NCBI RefSeq assembly: GCF_000803315.1
Contig: NZ_JRMH01000001.1
Coordinates: forward strand, 186,001 to 250,000
Reading direction: 5' to 3'
Origin: Pectobacterium actinidiae
GTDB lineage: Bacteria; Pseudomonadota; Gammaproteobacteria; Enterobacterales; Enterobacteriaceae
DNA length: 64,000 bases
How positions within the stretch are numbered: the stretch's first letter is position 1; each line of letters starts with the position of its first letter. The notes below the pieces were generated by a model that saw nothing but the letters and a program-made list of their open reading frames with translations, made no database searches and was not told where the DNA came from. Of the stretch, positions 1 to 8,461 are shown piece after piece. A program made the translations under genes and the position numbers.

Positions 1-1
1 A

Positions 2-262
2 CTGAGTGTGGTTAATCCACGTCAGGGTAGGGTGCTAAGTATGCTGCCTGCGATGCTGCTGTATCTGATTTTCTTCCTGCTGCAAAGTTCGCTGCGTTCT
101 AATGCCAGTAAAGGCAAAATCGATCCGATGGTATGGATTTGGCTGACTAACCTGACGTATTTCGGTATCGCTGTGATGCTCAATCTATGGGATACCGTGC
201 CGATGCGCAAAGTGCGTGCGCGCTTTAAGCCTCGTACTCTTAGAACACAAGGAGCGGCCTGA
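2..262 (+). CDS. lptF: LptF, C-terminal end (partial)
   Basis: This is the last 86 codons of LptF, the inner-membrane permease that pairs with LptG and the LptB ATPase to extract lipopolysaccharide from the inner membrane. The frame is open from base 2, so the gene begins outside the window. The visible part holds the end of the periplasmic region (NPRQGR), two membrane helices (around LPAMLLYLIFFLLQ and WIWLTNLTYFGIAVML) and a basic tail. Its stop codon overlaps the start of lptG by one base (TGATG), the normal translationally coupled arrangement. The assignment rests on position and on the characteristic tail. Confidence 0.93.
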   Translation: MSVVNPRQGRVLSMLPAMLLYLIFFLLQSSLRSNASKGKIDPMVWIWLTNLTYFGIAVMLNLWDTVPMRKVRARFKPRTLRTQGAA

Positions 263-1338
263 TGTTTGGTGTATTAGACCGCTATATCGGCAAAACGATT
301 TTCACCACCATCATGACGACGCTATTCATGCTGGTGTCGCTCTCCGGCATCATCAAGTTTGTCGACCAACTGCGTAAAGTTGGGCAGGGTGAGTATTCGG
401 CGCTGGGCGCTGGGCTGTACACGCTGCTCAGCGTACCCAAAGATATTGAGATCTTCTTCCCTATGGCGGCGCTGCTCGGGGCATTGCTTGGGTTGGGTCA
501 GCTTGCGACCCGCAGCGAGCTGGTGGTGATGCAGGCTTCCGGCTTTACCCGCTTGCAGATTGCGACAGCCGTGATGAAAACCGCGATCCCGCTGGTGTTG
601 CTGACGATGGCGATTGGCGAATGGGTTTCTCCGCAAGGGGAACAGATGGCGCGCAACTACCGCTCTCAGATGATCTCCGGTGGGTCGATGATCTCTACGC
701 AGGGCGGACTGTGGGCAAAAGACGGCAATGACTTTATCTATATCGAACGGGTGACGGGCGATAAAGAGCTGTCTGGCGTCAACATCTACCACTTCGATGA
801 TCACAACAAGCTATTATCTGTGCGCTATGCGGCTTCCGCCGAGTTTGAAGATGACAGGAATGTCTGGAAACTCTCGCAGGTTGATGAATCTGATTTGAGC
901 GATGGCAAACAAATTGGTGGCAGCCAGACGTTCAGCGGAGAATGGAAAACCAACCTGACGCCGGATAAGCTGGGCGTGGTGGCGCTTGAGCCGGATGCGT
1001 TGTCGATCCGTGGGCTACACAATTACGCCAAATACCTTAAACAAAGCGGACAGGAAGCGAACCGCTACCAGCTGAACATGTGGAGCAAAATCTTTGCACC
1101 TATATCAGTGGCGGTGATGATGCTCATGGCGGTCTCTTTCATCTTTGGCCCGCTGCGCAGCGTGTCGGCGGGTTCACGCATTGTGATAGGTATTAGCTTC
1201 GGTTTCCTCTTCTATCTGCTGAATGAAATTTTCCGCCCACTCAGCCTGGTCTATGGTATCCCGCCGATCCTAGGCGCTATCTTGCCGAGCTCGGTGTTTC
1301 TGTTCATTAGCGTGGCACTGTTGCTCAAACGCCGATAG
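262..1338 (+). CDS. lptG: LptG, LPS export ABC permease
   Basis: LptG forms the transmembrane channel of the LptB2FG transporter with LptF and hands LPS to LptC in the periplasm. The 358-residue length is normal for the family. Three N-terminal helices (residues about 12-35, 60-80, 100-120), a large periplasmic beta-jellyroll domain (about 125-270) and three C-terminal helices can be read in the sequence. The start ATG shares a base with the lptF stop and has GGAG 8 bases before it. A strong intrinsic terminator follows. Nothing is unusual. Confidence 0.97.
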   Translation: MFGVLDRYIGKTIFTTIMTTLFMLVSLSGIIKFVDQLRKVGQGEYSALGAGLYTLLSVPKDIEIFFPMAALLGALLGLGQLATRSELVVMQASGFTRLQIATAVMKTAIPLVLLTMAIGEWVSPQGEQMARNYRSQMISGGSMISTQGGLWAKDGNDFIYIERVTGDKELSGVNIYHFDDHNKLLSVRYAASAEFEDDRNVWKLSQVDESDLSDGKQIGGSQTFSGEWKTNLTPDKLGVVALEPDALSIRGLHNYAKYLKQSGQEANRYQLNMWSKIFAPISVAVMMLMAVSFIFGPLRSVSAGSRIVIGISFGFLFYLLNEIFRPLSLVYGIPPILGAILPSSVFLFISVALLLKRR

Positions 1339-1352
1339 CACTAACAAGTATG

Positions 1353-1389
1353 AAAAAGCGCCGAGTGGATTACCCCTCGGCGCTTTTTT
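1353..1389 (+). terminator. Intrinsic terminator of lptFG
   Basis: An 8-bp G+C-rich stem (GCGCCGAG at 1358-1365 with CTCGGCGC at 1376-1383) has a 10-base loop and is followed by TTTTTT. A run of five A's before it can pair with the U tract, so it may work in both directions. Confidence 0.93.
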
Positions 1390-1511
1390 ATTGGCGGTGA
1401 CAAAGTGCCCTCGGCAACGTCCATTACCGCACCATATTAAGGCGAAGCGGGTATAACATGTTGCTAAAGATGATTTTTTCAGCACTTAACCGAACACGGA
1501 GTGGATTAACG

Positions 1512-1539
1512 TTGCGCGAGAGCCGTCAAACGGTATAAT
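1512..1539 (+). promoter_or_regulatory. Sigma-70 promoter of the tRNA gene
   Basis: A consensus TATAAT (1534-1539) lies 16 bases after TTGCGC (1512-1517). This puts the start of transcription near 1546, about 20 bases before the tRNA. A G+C-rich discriminator (GCACCCG) follows the -10 box, as is usual for stable-RNA promoters. Confidence 0.75.
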
Positions 1540-1567
1540 GCACCCGTTTTCCGCATACTACTTCTGT

Positions 1568-1652
1568 GCCGAAGTGGCGAAATCGGTAGACGCAGTTGAT
1601 TCAAAATCAACCGTAGAAATACGTGCCGGTTCGAGTCCGGCCTTCGGCACCA
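1568..1652 (+). tRNA. leuX: tRNA-Leu (anticodon CAA)
   Basis: This is an 85-base class II tRNA with a long variable arm. The acceptor stem pairs GCCGAAG (1568-1574) with CTTCGGC (1642-1648), followed by discriminator A and an encoded CCA. The anticodon stem GTTGA/TCAAC closes the loop TTCAAAA, giving anticodon CAA, which reads UUG. The T arm contains the GTTCGAGTC core. As remembered, the sequence matches E. coli leuX, which is also found near lptG and is a known integration site for P4-type islands. The island in this window begins at its 3' end. Confidence 0.97.
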
Positions 1653-1660
1653 ACAGTATG
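1632..1660 (+). repeat. attL: left copy of the island attachment site
   Basis: The tRNA 3' segment CGAGTCCGGCCTTCG plus GCACCA and CAGTATG recurs, with two one-base deletions, at 19614-19640. Integration of P4-type elements restores the tRNA 3' end, so this intact copy is the integrase-proximal end of the island. Confidence that it is the att core is good; the exact crossover point cannot be fixed from one genome. Confidence 0.8.
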
Positions 1661-1665
1661 TAAAT

Positions 1666-1689
1666 AGACCTCAACTGAGGTCTTTTTTT
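1666..1689 (+). terminator. Terminator of leuX
   Basis: The stem AGACCTCA/TGAGGTCT (1666-1673, 1676-1683) with a two-base loop is followed by a run of T's. A similar hairpin with a different stem sequence follows the right attachment site at 19647-19670, so the att repeat is followed by a terminator-like hairpin at both ends. Confidence 0.85.
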
Positions 1690-1763
1690 ATGCCTAAAAT
1701 CCAGTATTTATCCCTCTTTCCCGCTATATTAACTTTCTCAGGGTCAACCGACTTCAACGTACA

Positions 1764-1826
1764 TCTACCAACAGTTGTTGGTACAGATGATGGTATTTCC
1801 GGTTCGATAATGCATATACCAACAGG
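1764..1826. promoter_or_regulatory. Arm-type integrase binding repeats
   Basis: Copies of TTGGTA and its complement TACCAA lie between attL and the integrase: TACCAACAGTTGTTGGTA near 1766-1783 (an inverted pair), a related GATGGTA, and TACCAACAGG just before the gene. TTGGTA repeats also lie inside the other end, near 19540-19556. P4-type integrases bind short repeats on both arms through their N-terminal domain, so these are candidate arm sites. This is inferred from position and repetition. Confidence 0.5.
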
Positions 1827-1838
1827 GAGGGCTTAAAC

Positions 1839-3095
1839 ATGGCGCTTACTGATATCAAAGTCAGAACAGCCAAGCCTGCCGACAAGCAATACAAGCTTAC
1901 CGACGGCAACGGCATGCACCTGCTGATTCATCCCAATGGTTCAAAGTACTGGCGCTTACAGTATCGCTTTGGCGGCAAACAGAAGATGCTGGCGCTGGGT
2001 GTTTATCCTGATGTCTCTCTGGCCGATGCAAGAGCACGTCGTGATGACGCGCGTAAGCTACTGGCGAACGGCAGTGACCCTGGTGATAAAAAGAAATCCG
2101 ATAAGATTGAACAGAGCGAGGCGCTAACCTTTCGAGAAGTAGCCATTGAGTGGCACGCCACCAATAAAAAGTGGTCGGAAGAGCATAGCCGCCGTGTGCT
2201 GAAAAGCCTGGAAGATAATCTTTTCTCCGCTATCGGTAAACGAAACATTGCCGAACTCAAAACGCGTGACCTGCTTGCGCCCATCAAGGCAGTGGAACAG
2301 TCGGGCCGTCTTGAAGTGGCATCACGACTTCAGCAACGCACAACCGCAATAATGCGCTACGCGGTACAAAGCGGATTAATTGACTACAACCCGGCACAGG
2401 AAATGGCGGGTGCTGTGGCGTCCAGCAATCGGCAACATCGACCGGCACTGGAACTAAAGCATACTCCTGAGCTGCTTCAGCGTATAGATAGTTATACAGG
2501 CAGGCCGTTAACCCGTCTGGCGGTCGAGTTGACGCTACTGATCTTTATCCGCTCCAGCGAACTGCGCTTTGCCCGTTGGTCGGAAATCGATTTTGAAACA
2601 TCAATGTGGACCATTCCTCCTGAGCGTGAACCCATCGAAGGGGTGAAACATTCCCATCGTGGTTCTAAGATGCGTACTCCGCATCTGGTGCCACTGTCAC
2701 GACAGGCGTTGGTTATTCTGAAGCAGATACAGCAATTCAGCGGCAACCATGAACTGATCTTTATTGGCGATCACGATCCGCGTAAACCAATGAGTGAAAA
2801 CACGGTGAATAAGGCGCTGCGGGTAATGGGGTATGACACCAAGGTTGAAGTCTGCGGCCACGGCTTCAGGACAATGGCCTGTAGCTCGCTTATTGAATCG
2901 GGGTTATGGTCGAGGGATGCAGTGGAGCGCCAGATGAGCCATATGGAACGTAACTCGGTACGGGCGGCGTACATCCACAAAGCCGAGCATCTTGATGAGC
3001 GCAGGCTAATGCTGCAATGGTGGGCGGATTTTCTCGATGCGAATCGGCAGAAGGCGGTTAGTGCGTTTGATTTTGGGAAGTTGGCGGTGGGTTAG
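1839..3095 (+). CDS. P4-type tyrosine integrase
   Basis: This 418-residue site-specific recombinase inserts and, with an excisionase, removes the island at the leuX 3' end. It has the arm-binding domain (DUF4102-type, residues 1-95, with the ALTDIKVRTAKP start), a core-binding SAM-like domain (about 95-195) and the catalytic domain. The catalytic residues are present: R238 (IRSSELR), H341 and R344 (HGFR), H368 (MSHME) and nucleophile Y378 (AAYIH). The start has AGGGAGGG upstream. It lies about 190 bases from the tRNA and reads inward, the standard layout for IntB/P4 islands. All active-site residues are intact, so it is probably functional. The closest relative in this window is the broken integrase at 19854. 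Confidence 0.95.
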   Translation: MALTDIKVRTAKPADKQYKLTDGNGMHLLIHPNGSKYWRLQYRFGGKQKMLALGVYPDVSLADARARRDDARKLLANGSDPGDKKKSDKIEQSEALTFREVAIEWHATNKKWSEEHSRRVLKSLEDNLFSAIGKRNIAELKTRDLLAPIKAVEQSGRLEVASRLQQRTTAIMRYAVQSGLIDYNPAQEMAGAVASSNRQHRPALELKHTPELLQRIDSYTGRPLTRLAVELTLLIFIRSSELRFARWSEIDFETSMWTIPPEREPIEGVKHSHRGSKMRTPHLVPLSRQALVILKQIQQFSGNHELIFIGDHDPRKPMSENTVNKALRVMGYDTKVEVCGHGFRTMACSSLIESGLWSRDAVERQMSHMERNSVRAAYIHKAEHLDERRLMLQWWADFLDANRQKAVSAFDFGKLAVG

Positions 3096-3183
3096 TGTAT
3101 GAGAATTGACAGGGGGTGACTATTTCGAGCGGCTATATGGCTGTGCCAGATAAAACTTGGCACAGCCATAATGAAATTTCATT

Positions 3184-4281
3184 TTATTCTGGGTGTGAGT
3201 AGTCGGGCGTTCCTATTCTACTAAAATACGTCCCTAGCCTCTCGACTAATGAAGGTAAGAATTCATTAGATAGAGTTGCGATTCTATTTTCTAATATCAT
3301 ATTCTTAAATGTTAAAGTGTTTTCTTCATTTATCATATAGTTAAATTGAGCAAGAAATGGACCCAAAATATTATCATTATTTAATTTTATTTGTGGGATA
3401 AAATGCGCCTTAGGGGATTTATCATTATGGTTTATTATTTTTTTTATTTCTCTTTTTGCTTGTTCTTTTCTTCTTCCCGATTCTTCTTCTGATGCGATTA
3501 TTTGATGATTTTCATCCCAAGTTTCTTTCATGGAAAGTAAGTTTATTAGTTGAAAAGTGTTATTCTGACCTCTAGCCAAGTCACATCTAGGAGTAATAAG
3601 TACATAGTATTTAGACTCAATTGATACTATATCTCCAGTATTCAGATTTTCTCTTAATGGCGGTATAAAATAGTACTCTTCAGGATGTGCTGATTCGGAT
3701 TCGTTTATGAATGATGCATGTAAATGTGTTGCCATGTGGCGCTTAAGGGCACTTCTAGTCAAGTCATCTGTCTCATCATGTTTAAACCAATATTCCCACC
3801 TTGGCCAAACAGAACGAGAAAATAATTTTGCCATTTGTCCATTAATTTCATGCTGCATTTTTTGTACAGCCTCAAGCATTTTTTTCTTTGAATCTAACCA
3901 GTTAAGAATATTGATAACGACGTCACCTTGGCCTTTTTGAAAAACGTTCACAAATGATCTTTGTTCTTCAGTGAGTTCGACTGTACTAGGTTCCGCGGTA
4001 CAGATAGCCATAATGGATAGAGTAGAATTACTAACAATTTTAGCAATATTATTACCATGCCTATTTGGTATTTCTCCAGGCCTTGATTTTAATCTAATAT
4101 CAATAACTACAGCATCAAATCTTTGATTTAATAGCCGGTCTTTAGACTGTTCAAGATCATCAGTATAGGTTGCCGATATTTCATATAAAGGTGATTCACT
4201 AATGGCATAAAATTCGAGTTTTTCATGCCACTGATTAATTATAGATTGTTCATCCTCAATGATTAAAATATTTATTTTCAT
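3184..4281 (-). CDS. Receiver-domain protein with novel C-terminal domain
   Basis: Residues 1-125 form a response-regulator receiver domain: acidic pair E10/D11, a phosphoacceptor aspartate in VVIDIRL (D62) and a conserved lysine in FQKGQ (K117). These numbers count from a GTG one codon upstream. Residues 130-366 match no DNA-binding or enzyme domain that I know. They contain a charged helical stretch (about 130-160), an aromatic segment (PRWEYWF), YYVLITPRCDLARGQ around 226-240 and a lysine-rich helix near 270-285. The ATG at 4281 overlaps the stop of the upstream histidine-kinase-like gene (TGATG) and has AGGA before it; the GTG at 4284 is also possible. Overlap with the kinase-like gene makes it the probable phosphorylation partner. 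It is about 34% G+C, far below the flanking chromosome, which suggests transfer. The effector function is unknown. Confidence 0.8.
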   Translation of the reverse strand: MKINILIIEDEQSIINQWHEKLEFYAISESPLYEISATYTDDLEQSKDRLLNQRFDAVVIDIRLKSRPGEIPNRHGNNIAKIVSNSTLSIMAICTAEPSTVELTEEQRSFVNVFQKGQGDVVINILNWLDSKKKMLEAVQKMQHEINGQMAKLFSRSVWPRWEYWFKHDETDDLTRSALKRHMATHLHASFINESESAHPEEYYFIPPLRENLNTGDIVSIESKYYVLITPRCDLARGQNNTFQLINLLSMKETWDENHQIIASEEESGRRKEQAKREIKKIINHNDKSPKAHFIPQIKLNNDNILGPFLAQFNYMINEENTLTFKNMILENRIATLSNEFLPSLVERLGTYFSRIGTPDYSHPE

Positions 4282-6494
4282 CACTTTTCCTGCTGTGAAA
4301 TTGGAAATTCGATTGTAAAAATGGTTTGTGGTTCAATGGCACTTAGCTTTAAATCACCTTTGCTGTTACGACATGCCTCTCTAGCGATCGATAAACCTAG
4401 TCCATGTCCATCTTGTTTATGACTAACACCTGCATCAAATATTATTTTTCTATCTTCATGGTTAATGGTTGGGCCGTTATTTGAAACGGATAAATACATG
4501 TTTTCTTGCTCGGTTTTACAGTGTAATTTTATTTCTCTGTCTTTTATTTCAACTGAGGATAACCAATAAATTGCATTGTCTATAATATTAATCAATGCTG
4601 CTTGTAGATCACCAGGATAGCCATATATTCTGATTTTATCGTCTATGTTATATATAATTTCAATATTGCTTTCTATTAATTTTTCACTTAGTAAATTTAA
4701 ACTCGCATTAATAACTTGATTTAATACGAAAGTTGTAGGTCTTCCTCTTTTACGTCCGGATATAGGGTCTAATGATTTAAACAACGAGCTAAGACCTGAT
4801 GCTCCAGTTTGAATTGCTTGACCATAAGTTGGATAATATTTTCTTACTAAATCCCCTCGTTGGTTTTTGTCTAATAAGTATTGTGCATTATCAACAATTG
4901 ACTTTGCCGAGGAAATTATTGGTTCTAAGTATGTTCGCCCATCATGAATTACCTGTCCTACAACTAAACCAAGGGCAGCTCGAGATTCAAGCAATTTCTG
5001 GTACTCTTCTATTTCATCAAGTGCCTGTGTTAGAGCTTGTGATTCTTTTTCTACTTTTAACAAAATAGGTTTTCTTTCTTCAGGAGAAAGAGCTTGTAGG
5101 GCTTTGCTTATTGAAGCTAAACTTGCGATCTCTCGCGCTTTTCTAATGCTAGGTTTTGCTTTCCTACTTATTCCAGCTCGCTCTCTATAATCCTGCCTTT
5201 TGGGCTCAATCTGAAGGAATAGTCCTTCAATTAGTCTGATCATCCGAGAATACGAACCATTGGTTTCTAATCCTTCCCGGCTACTTCTTTCAATTAAATT
5301 TGATTCGTTTTCAGAGCTAATATTAATAGAGCCAGAAACTTGGGCGTGGCCTATTTTCTTCGATGGGTCCTGCACTCTCCGTTTCTCAAGTTTTAGCCAA
5401 TCATGATCTGGTTCACCATAGGGCCTAACTCTAAAACCGGAGCGGTATATCGCAATACCTGTTCCTTCATTAATAATTTTTCTTGCTTCTCTTAAACCAA
5501 ATTTTGAGAAATCCAAACCCATTCTTTTAAATAAGCTTTCTACAGAATCCTTCTCTAAATCATAAATTTTAATATCAATATCTATTGGACCACAACTAAC
5601 TTCTCCAGAAGAATATAGTGGTGCTGCTATTTTTATATTTTTGGGTGTGTTGTCACCTCTTACTATATTAAATGTCCCTTCAAAATTACCGTCTTTATCG
5701 AATGTACCATGGAGATGATAATCTGATTCATCATTAAGATTATAAGGAATAATGATGCTATGGTCTACGGTTTGGCTGTTATCAGAATTACTGTAAACTT
5801 CAATGCTTTTGTTGTATTTCTTTAATATTTCAAAGCCATTAATATTGTATGGCGCATCTAGATCCTCGTTATATGCTGAAAGATCTAATGAGATTTCGAA
5901 TTTATCACCTGTGCGATTTTGTATTGCAAGCCTACGTAATTCCTTGATAAGATTAGATAGCTTGGTTTCATCCCATATTGTCGATAGTTCAGATATCTCG
6001 ATTTCAACACCAGTAGCAGAATTTTGCTCAACGATATTGGATATAATATCTATATCGATATCTTCCAAATATTTTTCTTGTTCAAAAATACTCCAATCCA
6101 AGTTGAGTATATTGACTTGAAATTTATCAACCAGTTTCGCAATACTAGTTAATTTTAATTTTTTACCTATACTAGCCGAAGCAAAACGACCGACACCTTT
6201 AGCCCCAAGTACTGTTCTCTGTCCAGAACGTGACTTGTTTTGATTTAATTTTGAATCTGTTGCTGGTTCGAGCCAGTTATTAATTAAATTATCGTAGGTC
6301 ATACCATGACCTACATCTGTTATAATAATTCTTCCGTTAAATTTACTTGATGGAGGAACTATCTTAATTGACACTGACGGGGAGTCTGCATCATAAGCGT
6401 TTTTAACAAGCTCTATGATGGCAGCTTCAGGTCCACTTATCAGTTTGTCACCGATCGTCCTGATAAGCCTCGCCCTTGGTTTTAATTTGGCCAT
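4281..6494 (-). CDS. Double-GHKL ATPase / histidine-kinase-like protein
   Basis: This is a 737-residue soluble protein with two ATP-binding Bergerat folds. The N-terminal one resembles Hsp90, MutL and MORC ATPases: E28..NAYDAD (N box), D60-V-G-H-G and G97-A-K-G-V-G. A middle region ends with YRSGFRVRPYGEP (about 350-362), a motif typical of this ATPase group. A helical, coiled-coil-like segment (about 450-510) leads to IHDGRTYLEPI, where H517 sits like the phospho-accepting histidine of a kinase dimerisation helix. The C-terminal HATPase follows, with DNAIYW (639-644), NNGP (672-675) and GHGLGLSIA (696-704). There are no membrane segments or signal peptide. Translation is coupled to the receiver protein downstream, which suggests a cytoplasmic phosphorelay. 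Related MutL/MORC-like ATPases are known near restriction-modification genes. The signal it senses is unknown. Confidence 0.82.
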   Translation of the reverse strand: MAKLKPRARLIRTIGDKLISGPEAAIIELVKNAYDADSPSVSIKIVPPSSKFNGRIIITDVGHGMTYDNLINNWLEPATDSKLNQNKSRSGQRTVLGAKGVGRFASASIGKKLKLTSIAKLVDKFQVNILNLDWSIFEQEKYLEDIDIDIISNIVEQNSATGVEIEISELSTIWDETKLSNLIKELRRLAIQNRTGDKFEISLDLSAYNEDLDAPYNINGFEILKKYNKSIEVYSNSDNSQTVDHSIIIPYNLNDESDYHLHGTFDKDGNFEGTFNIVRGDNTPKNIKIAAPLYSSGEVSCGPIDIDIKIYDLEKDSVESLFKRMGLDFSKFGLREARKIINEGTGIAIYRSGFRVRPYGEPDHDWLKLEKRRVQDPSKKIGHAQVSGSINISSENESNLIERSSREGLETNGSYSRMIRLIEGLFLQIEPKRQDYRERAGISRKAKPSIRKAREIASLASISKALQALSPEERKPILLKVEKESQALTQALDEIEEYQKLLESRAALGLVVGQVIHDGRTYLEPIISSAKSIVDNAQYLLDKNQRGDLVRKYYPTYGQAIQTGASGLSSLFKSLDPISGRKRGRPTTFVLNQVINASLNLLSEKLIESNIEIIYNIDDKIRIYGYPGDLQAALINIIDNAIYWLSSVEIKDREIKLHCKTEQENMYLSVSNNGPTINHEDRKIIFDAGVSHKQDGHGLGLSIAREACRNSKGDLKLSAIEPQTIFTIEFPISQQEK

Positions 6495-6821
6495 TTTTAT
6501 CCTTGTAATATTATCCTTTGTTTTAAGAAATTTTATTTCAAATCAATATGTTAAATATATTCAGAAAAAACCCACATACCCGTAGTGAAAGATTAGTATA
6601 AATTTTAAAGTCTTTATAGCTATATATTCAGAATACTTAAAATTTTATTGTCTTAGCGGAATTAAATTGTTTATTGTAATTATTTGATTTTATTGTATTT
6701 ATATTATATTGCTAGCATTTGTTGCTGATTTTTTACAAAATAGTCAAGAGAAATGCTATTTACAGATTGTCGGGGCCGATTCCTACTTTCAATAAGTTAA
6801 CAGCGCGCGACAATCTTAACC
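6495..6821. other. A+T-rich intergenic region with a 9-bp inverted repeat
   Basis: There is no credible gene in these 327 bases, which are mostly A and T and must contain the promoter of the GHKL/receiver pair. Close to the methyltransferase stop, AGATTGTCG (6764-6772) and CGACAATCT (6808-6816) form a perfect inverted repeat with a 35-base loop. It has no clear U tract, so it may be an RNA end structure or a protein site. Confidence 0.5.
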
Positions 6822-8393
6822 TTACTCTAAAATTTCAGTTACAATTTCTGCAATTTGATTAGCTAAAAAAGGTGGAACAGCATTCCCAACCTGATGATAT
6901 TGCTGAGTTCTTCCACCTTGGAAGAAGTAGTTATCTGGAAACGTCTGTAGCCTTGCAGCTTCTCTGACTGTTAAGCTTCTGCATTGCAGTGGATCATAAT
7001 GGATAAAATAGTGACCGTCCTTGGATATGTGACTTGTAATTGTAGTTGCCGGGCTCTCTGCGATCTGTACTCGAAATCGATCCGAAAACTTTCCTGTTTC
7101 CCAATTTTTATGTGCAGGAGCTAATCCTGGAAGGTTAAATTCTTTATGGCCTTTTGGTGATCGTTTATGGATCTTGGCAAAAACAGCCGCATAGCCATAG
7201 CGAGCCAGATCATCAATGCGATGTCCGCGCGTTTCATGGTTTAGCCATACCTTTAATCGAGAATCCAATAACCATTTATCAAGATATGCATGCCCTGTGT
7301 TACCAGTAAAATGGCTTTTGGGTAGCCTAGTGCAACCAATATCAGTTACAGCTCCAATATCTTTAGAAGTTTGTTTTAAACAGTTAACCAATTTTTTTTC
7401 ATGCCCTGAATACTTAGATGCAGATATGGAAAGTAGACGAAGCTGCCCGCTAACTTGATTTTTCCACTGCTCGTCAGAATCCTTTTGTTTGCTTAAAAGG
7501 CTTCTCAACGGAGGAAGATTTCCAATAACCTCATTTAAATGGACTGTTTTTTTGTATTCTAACTTAGGCAGATTTTTTTTATAACGATCTTCGCGTACGC
7601 CTAATAAAATAACGCGATGCCGAGCTTGAGGAATACCATACTTTTCAGCATGGATAATGTACTTTGTGGCATCAAGAGACTCCGGATCGTCTCCATCACA
7701 AAACTCTTGTTCATTTACCAATGAAACAATTCGATAGCGCTGTCCTGCTTTGGGGATCCCCAAGGCTTCGTTCGGGTTGGATAGATCTTTTAAGATTTGA
7801 TTGAAAATTTTCTCTCCATTGATCTTGGAAGATAAAATTCCTTTAACGTTTTCCATAACAAAAATATCAGGCTGATAGTTTTGAATAATCCGTAAGTATT
7901 CACGATAGAGAAAGTGACGATTATCCTTTTCTGGCTTGTAATCTGCGTTTCCTTTATTCCGTGCTCTACCAACCAGAGAGTATGCTTGGCACGGTGGCCC
8001 CCCAATTAAAACCCAAGGTTGAAGAACGGAGCGTTTTGTAAGCATTTTTTGGATCGCAACATCAAGAGCAGAATTACCATCTGTGGAGCCAATCTCAACA
8101 CATATGGCCTCTTTACCAGCCAATTCCCAAAGATCTTCTGTCTCTTTACTAAATGGTTGTTCAGACTCACCATTGCAGAAACGATAGTAATCTTTGAGAT
8201 AGTCAGGCTTGTTATTGTTTAATAAACGATAAAATGCTCTGAGGCGTAGTGTTTGATGGGCTATAGGATCTTTTTCGGCAGAAACAGCAATCTGAAATAT
8301 CTTGCCATTTTTCAACGATGAAAATCCTTCCCCCAGCCCACCGGGGCCGGCAAAAAGGTCTACTATAGGGATCGGTAACAAAGTGGTACTCAT
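6822..8393 (-). CDS. DNA (cytosine-5-)-methyltransferase, Dcm-like
   Basis: This 523-residue enzyme transfers a methyl group from S-adenosylmethionine to C5 of cytosine in a specific DNA sequence. The family motifs appear in order: I (DLFAGPGGLGEGF, 12-24, SAM binding), IV (GGPPCQAYS with catalytic C135), VI (MENVKG with E181), VIII (QARHR), a target-recognition region of about 190 residues, then IX (REAARLQTFPD) and X (QVGNAVPP). It is longer than E. coli Dcm because of inserts between motifs I and IV and in the recognition region. It is divergent from a vsr gene 68 bases away. No cognate restriction endonuclease is recognisable beside it, unless the HNH gene or the GHKL/receiver pair supplies the cutting function. 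The target sequence cannot be predicted. Confidence 0.95.
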   Translation of the reverse strand: MSTTLLPIPIVDLFAGPGGLGEGFSSLKNGKIFQIAVSAEKDPIAHQTLRLRAFYRLLNNNKPDYLKDYYRFCNGESEQPFSKETEDLWELAGKEAICVEIGSTDGNSALDVAIQKMLTKRSVLQPWVLIGGPPCQAYSLVGRARNKGNADYKPEKDNRHFLYREYLRIIQNYQPDIFVMENVKGILSSKINGEKIFNQILKDLSNPNEALGIPKAGQRYRIVSLVNEQEFCDGDDPESLDATKYIIHAEKYGIPQARHRVILLGVREDRYKKNLPKLEYKKTVHLNEVIGNLPPLRSLLSKQKDSDEQWKNQVSGQLRLLSISASKYSGHEKKLVNCLKQTSKDIGAVTDIGCTRLPKSHFTGNTGHAYLDKWLLDSRLKVWLNHETRGHRIDDLARYGYAAVFAKIHKRSPKGHKEFNLPGLAPAHKNWETGKFSDRFRVQIAESPATTITSHISKDGHYFIHYDPLQCRSLTVREAARLQTFPDNYFFQGGRTQQYHQVGNAVPPFLANQIAEIVTEILE

Positions 8394-8461
8394 TTTCTAT
8401 ATCAGAGAATCTTGTTGCCTGCCAGGATACCAGGAAGCGAGATAGACGGGAAGGAAAAATC

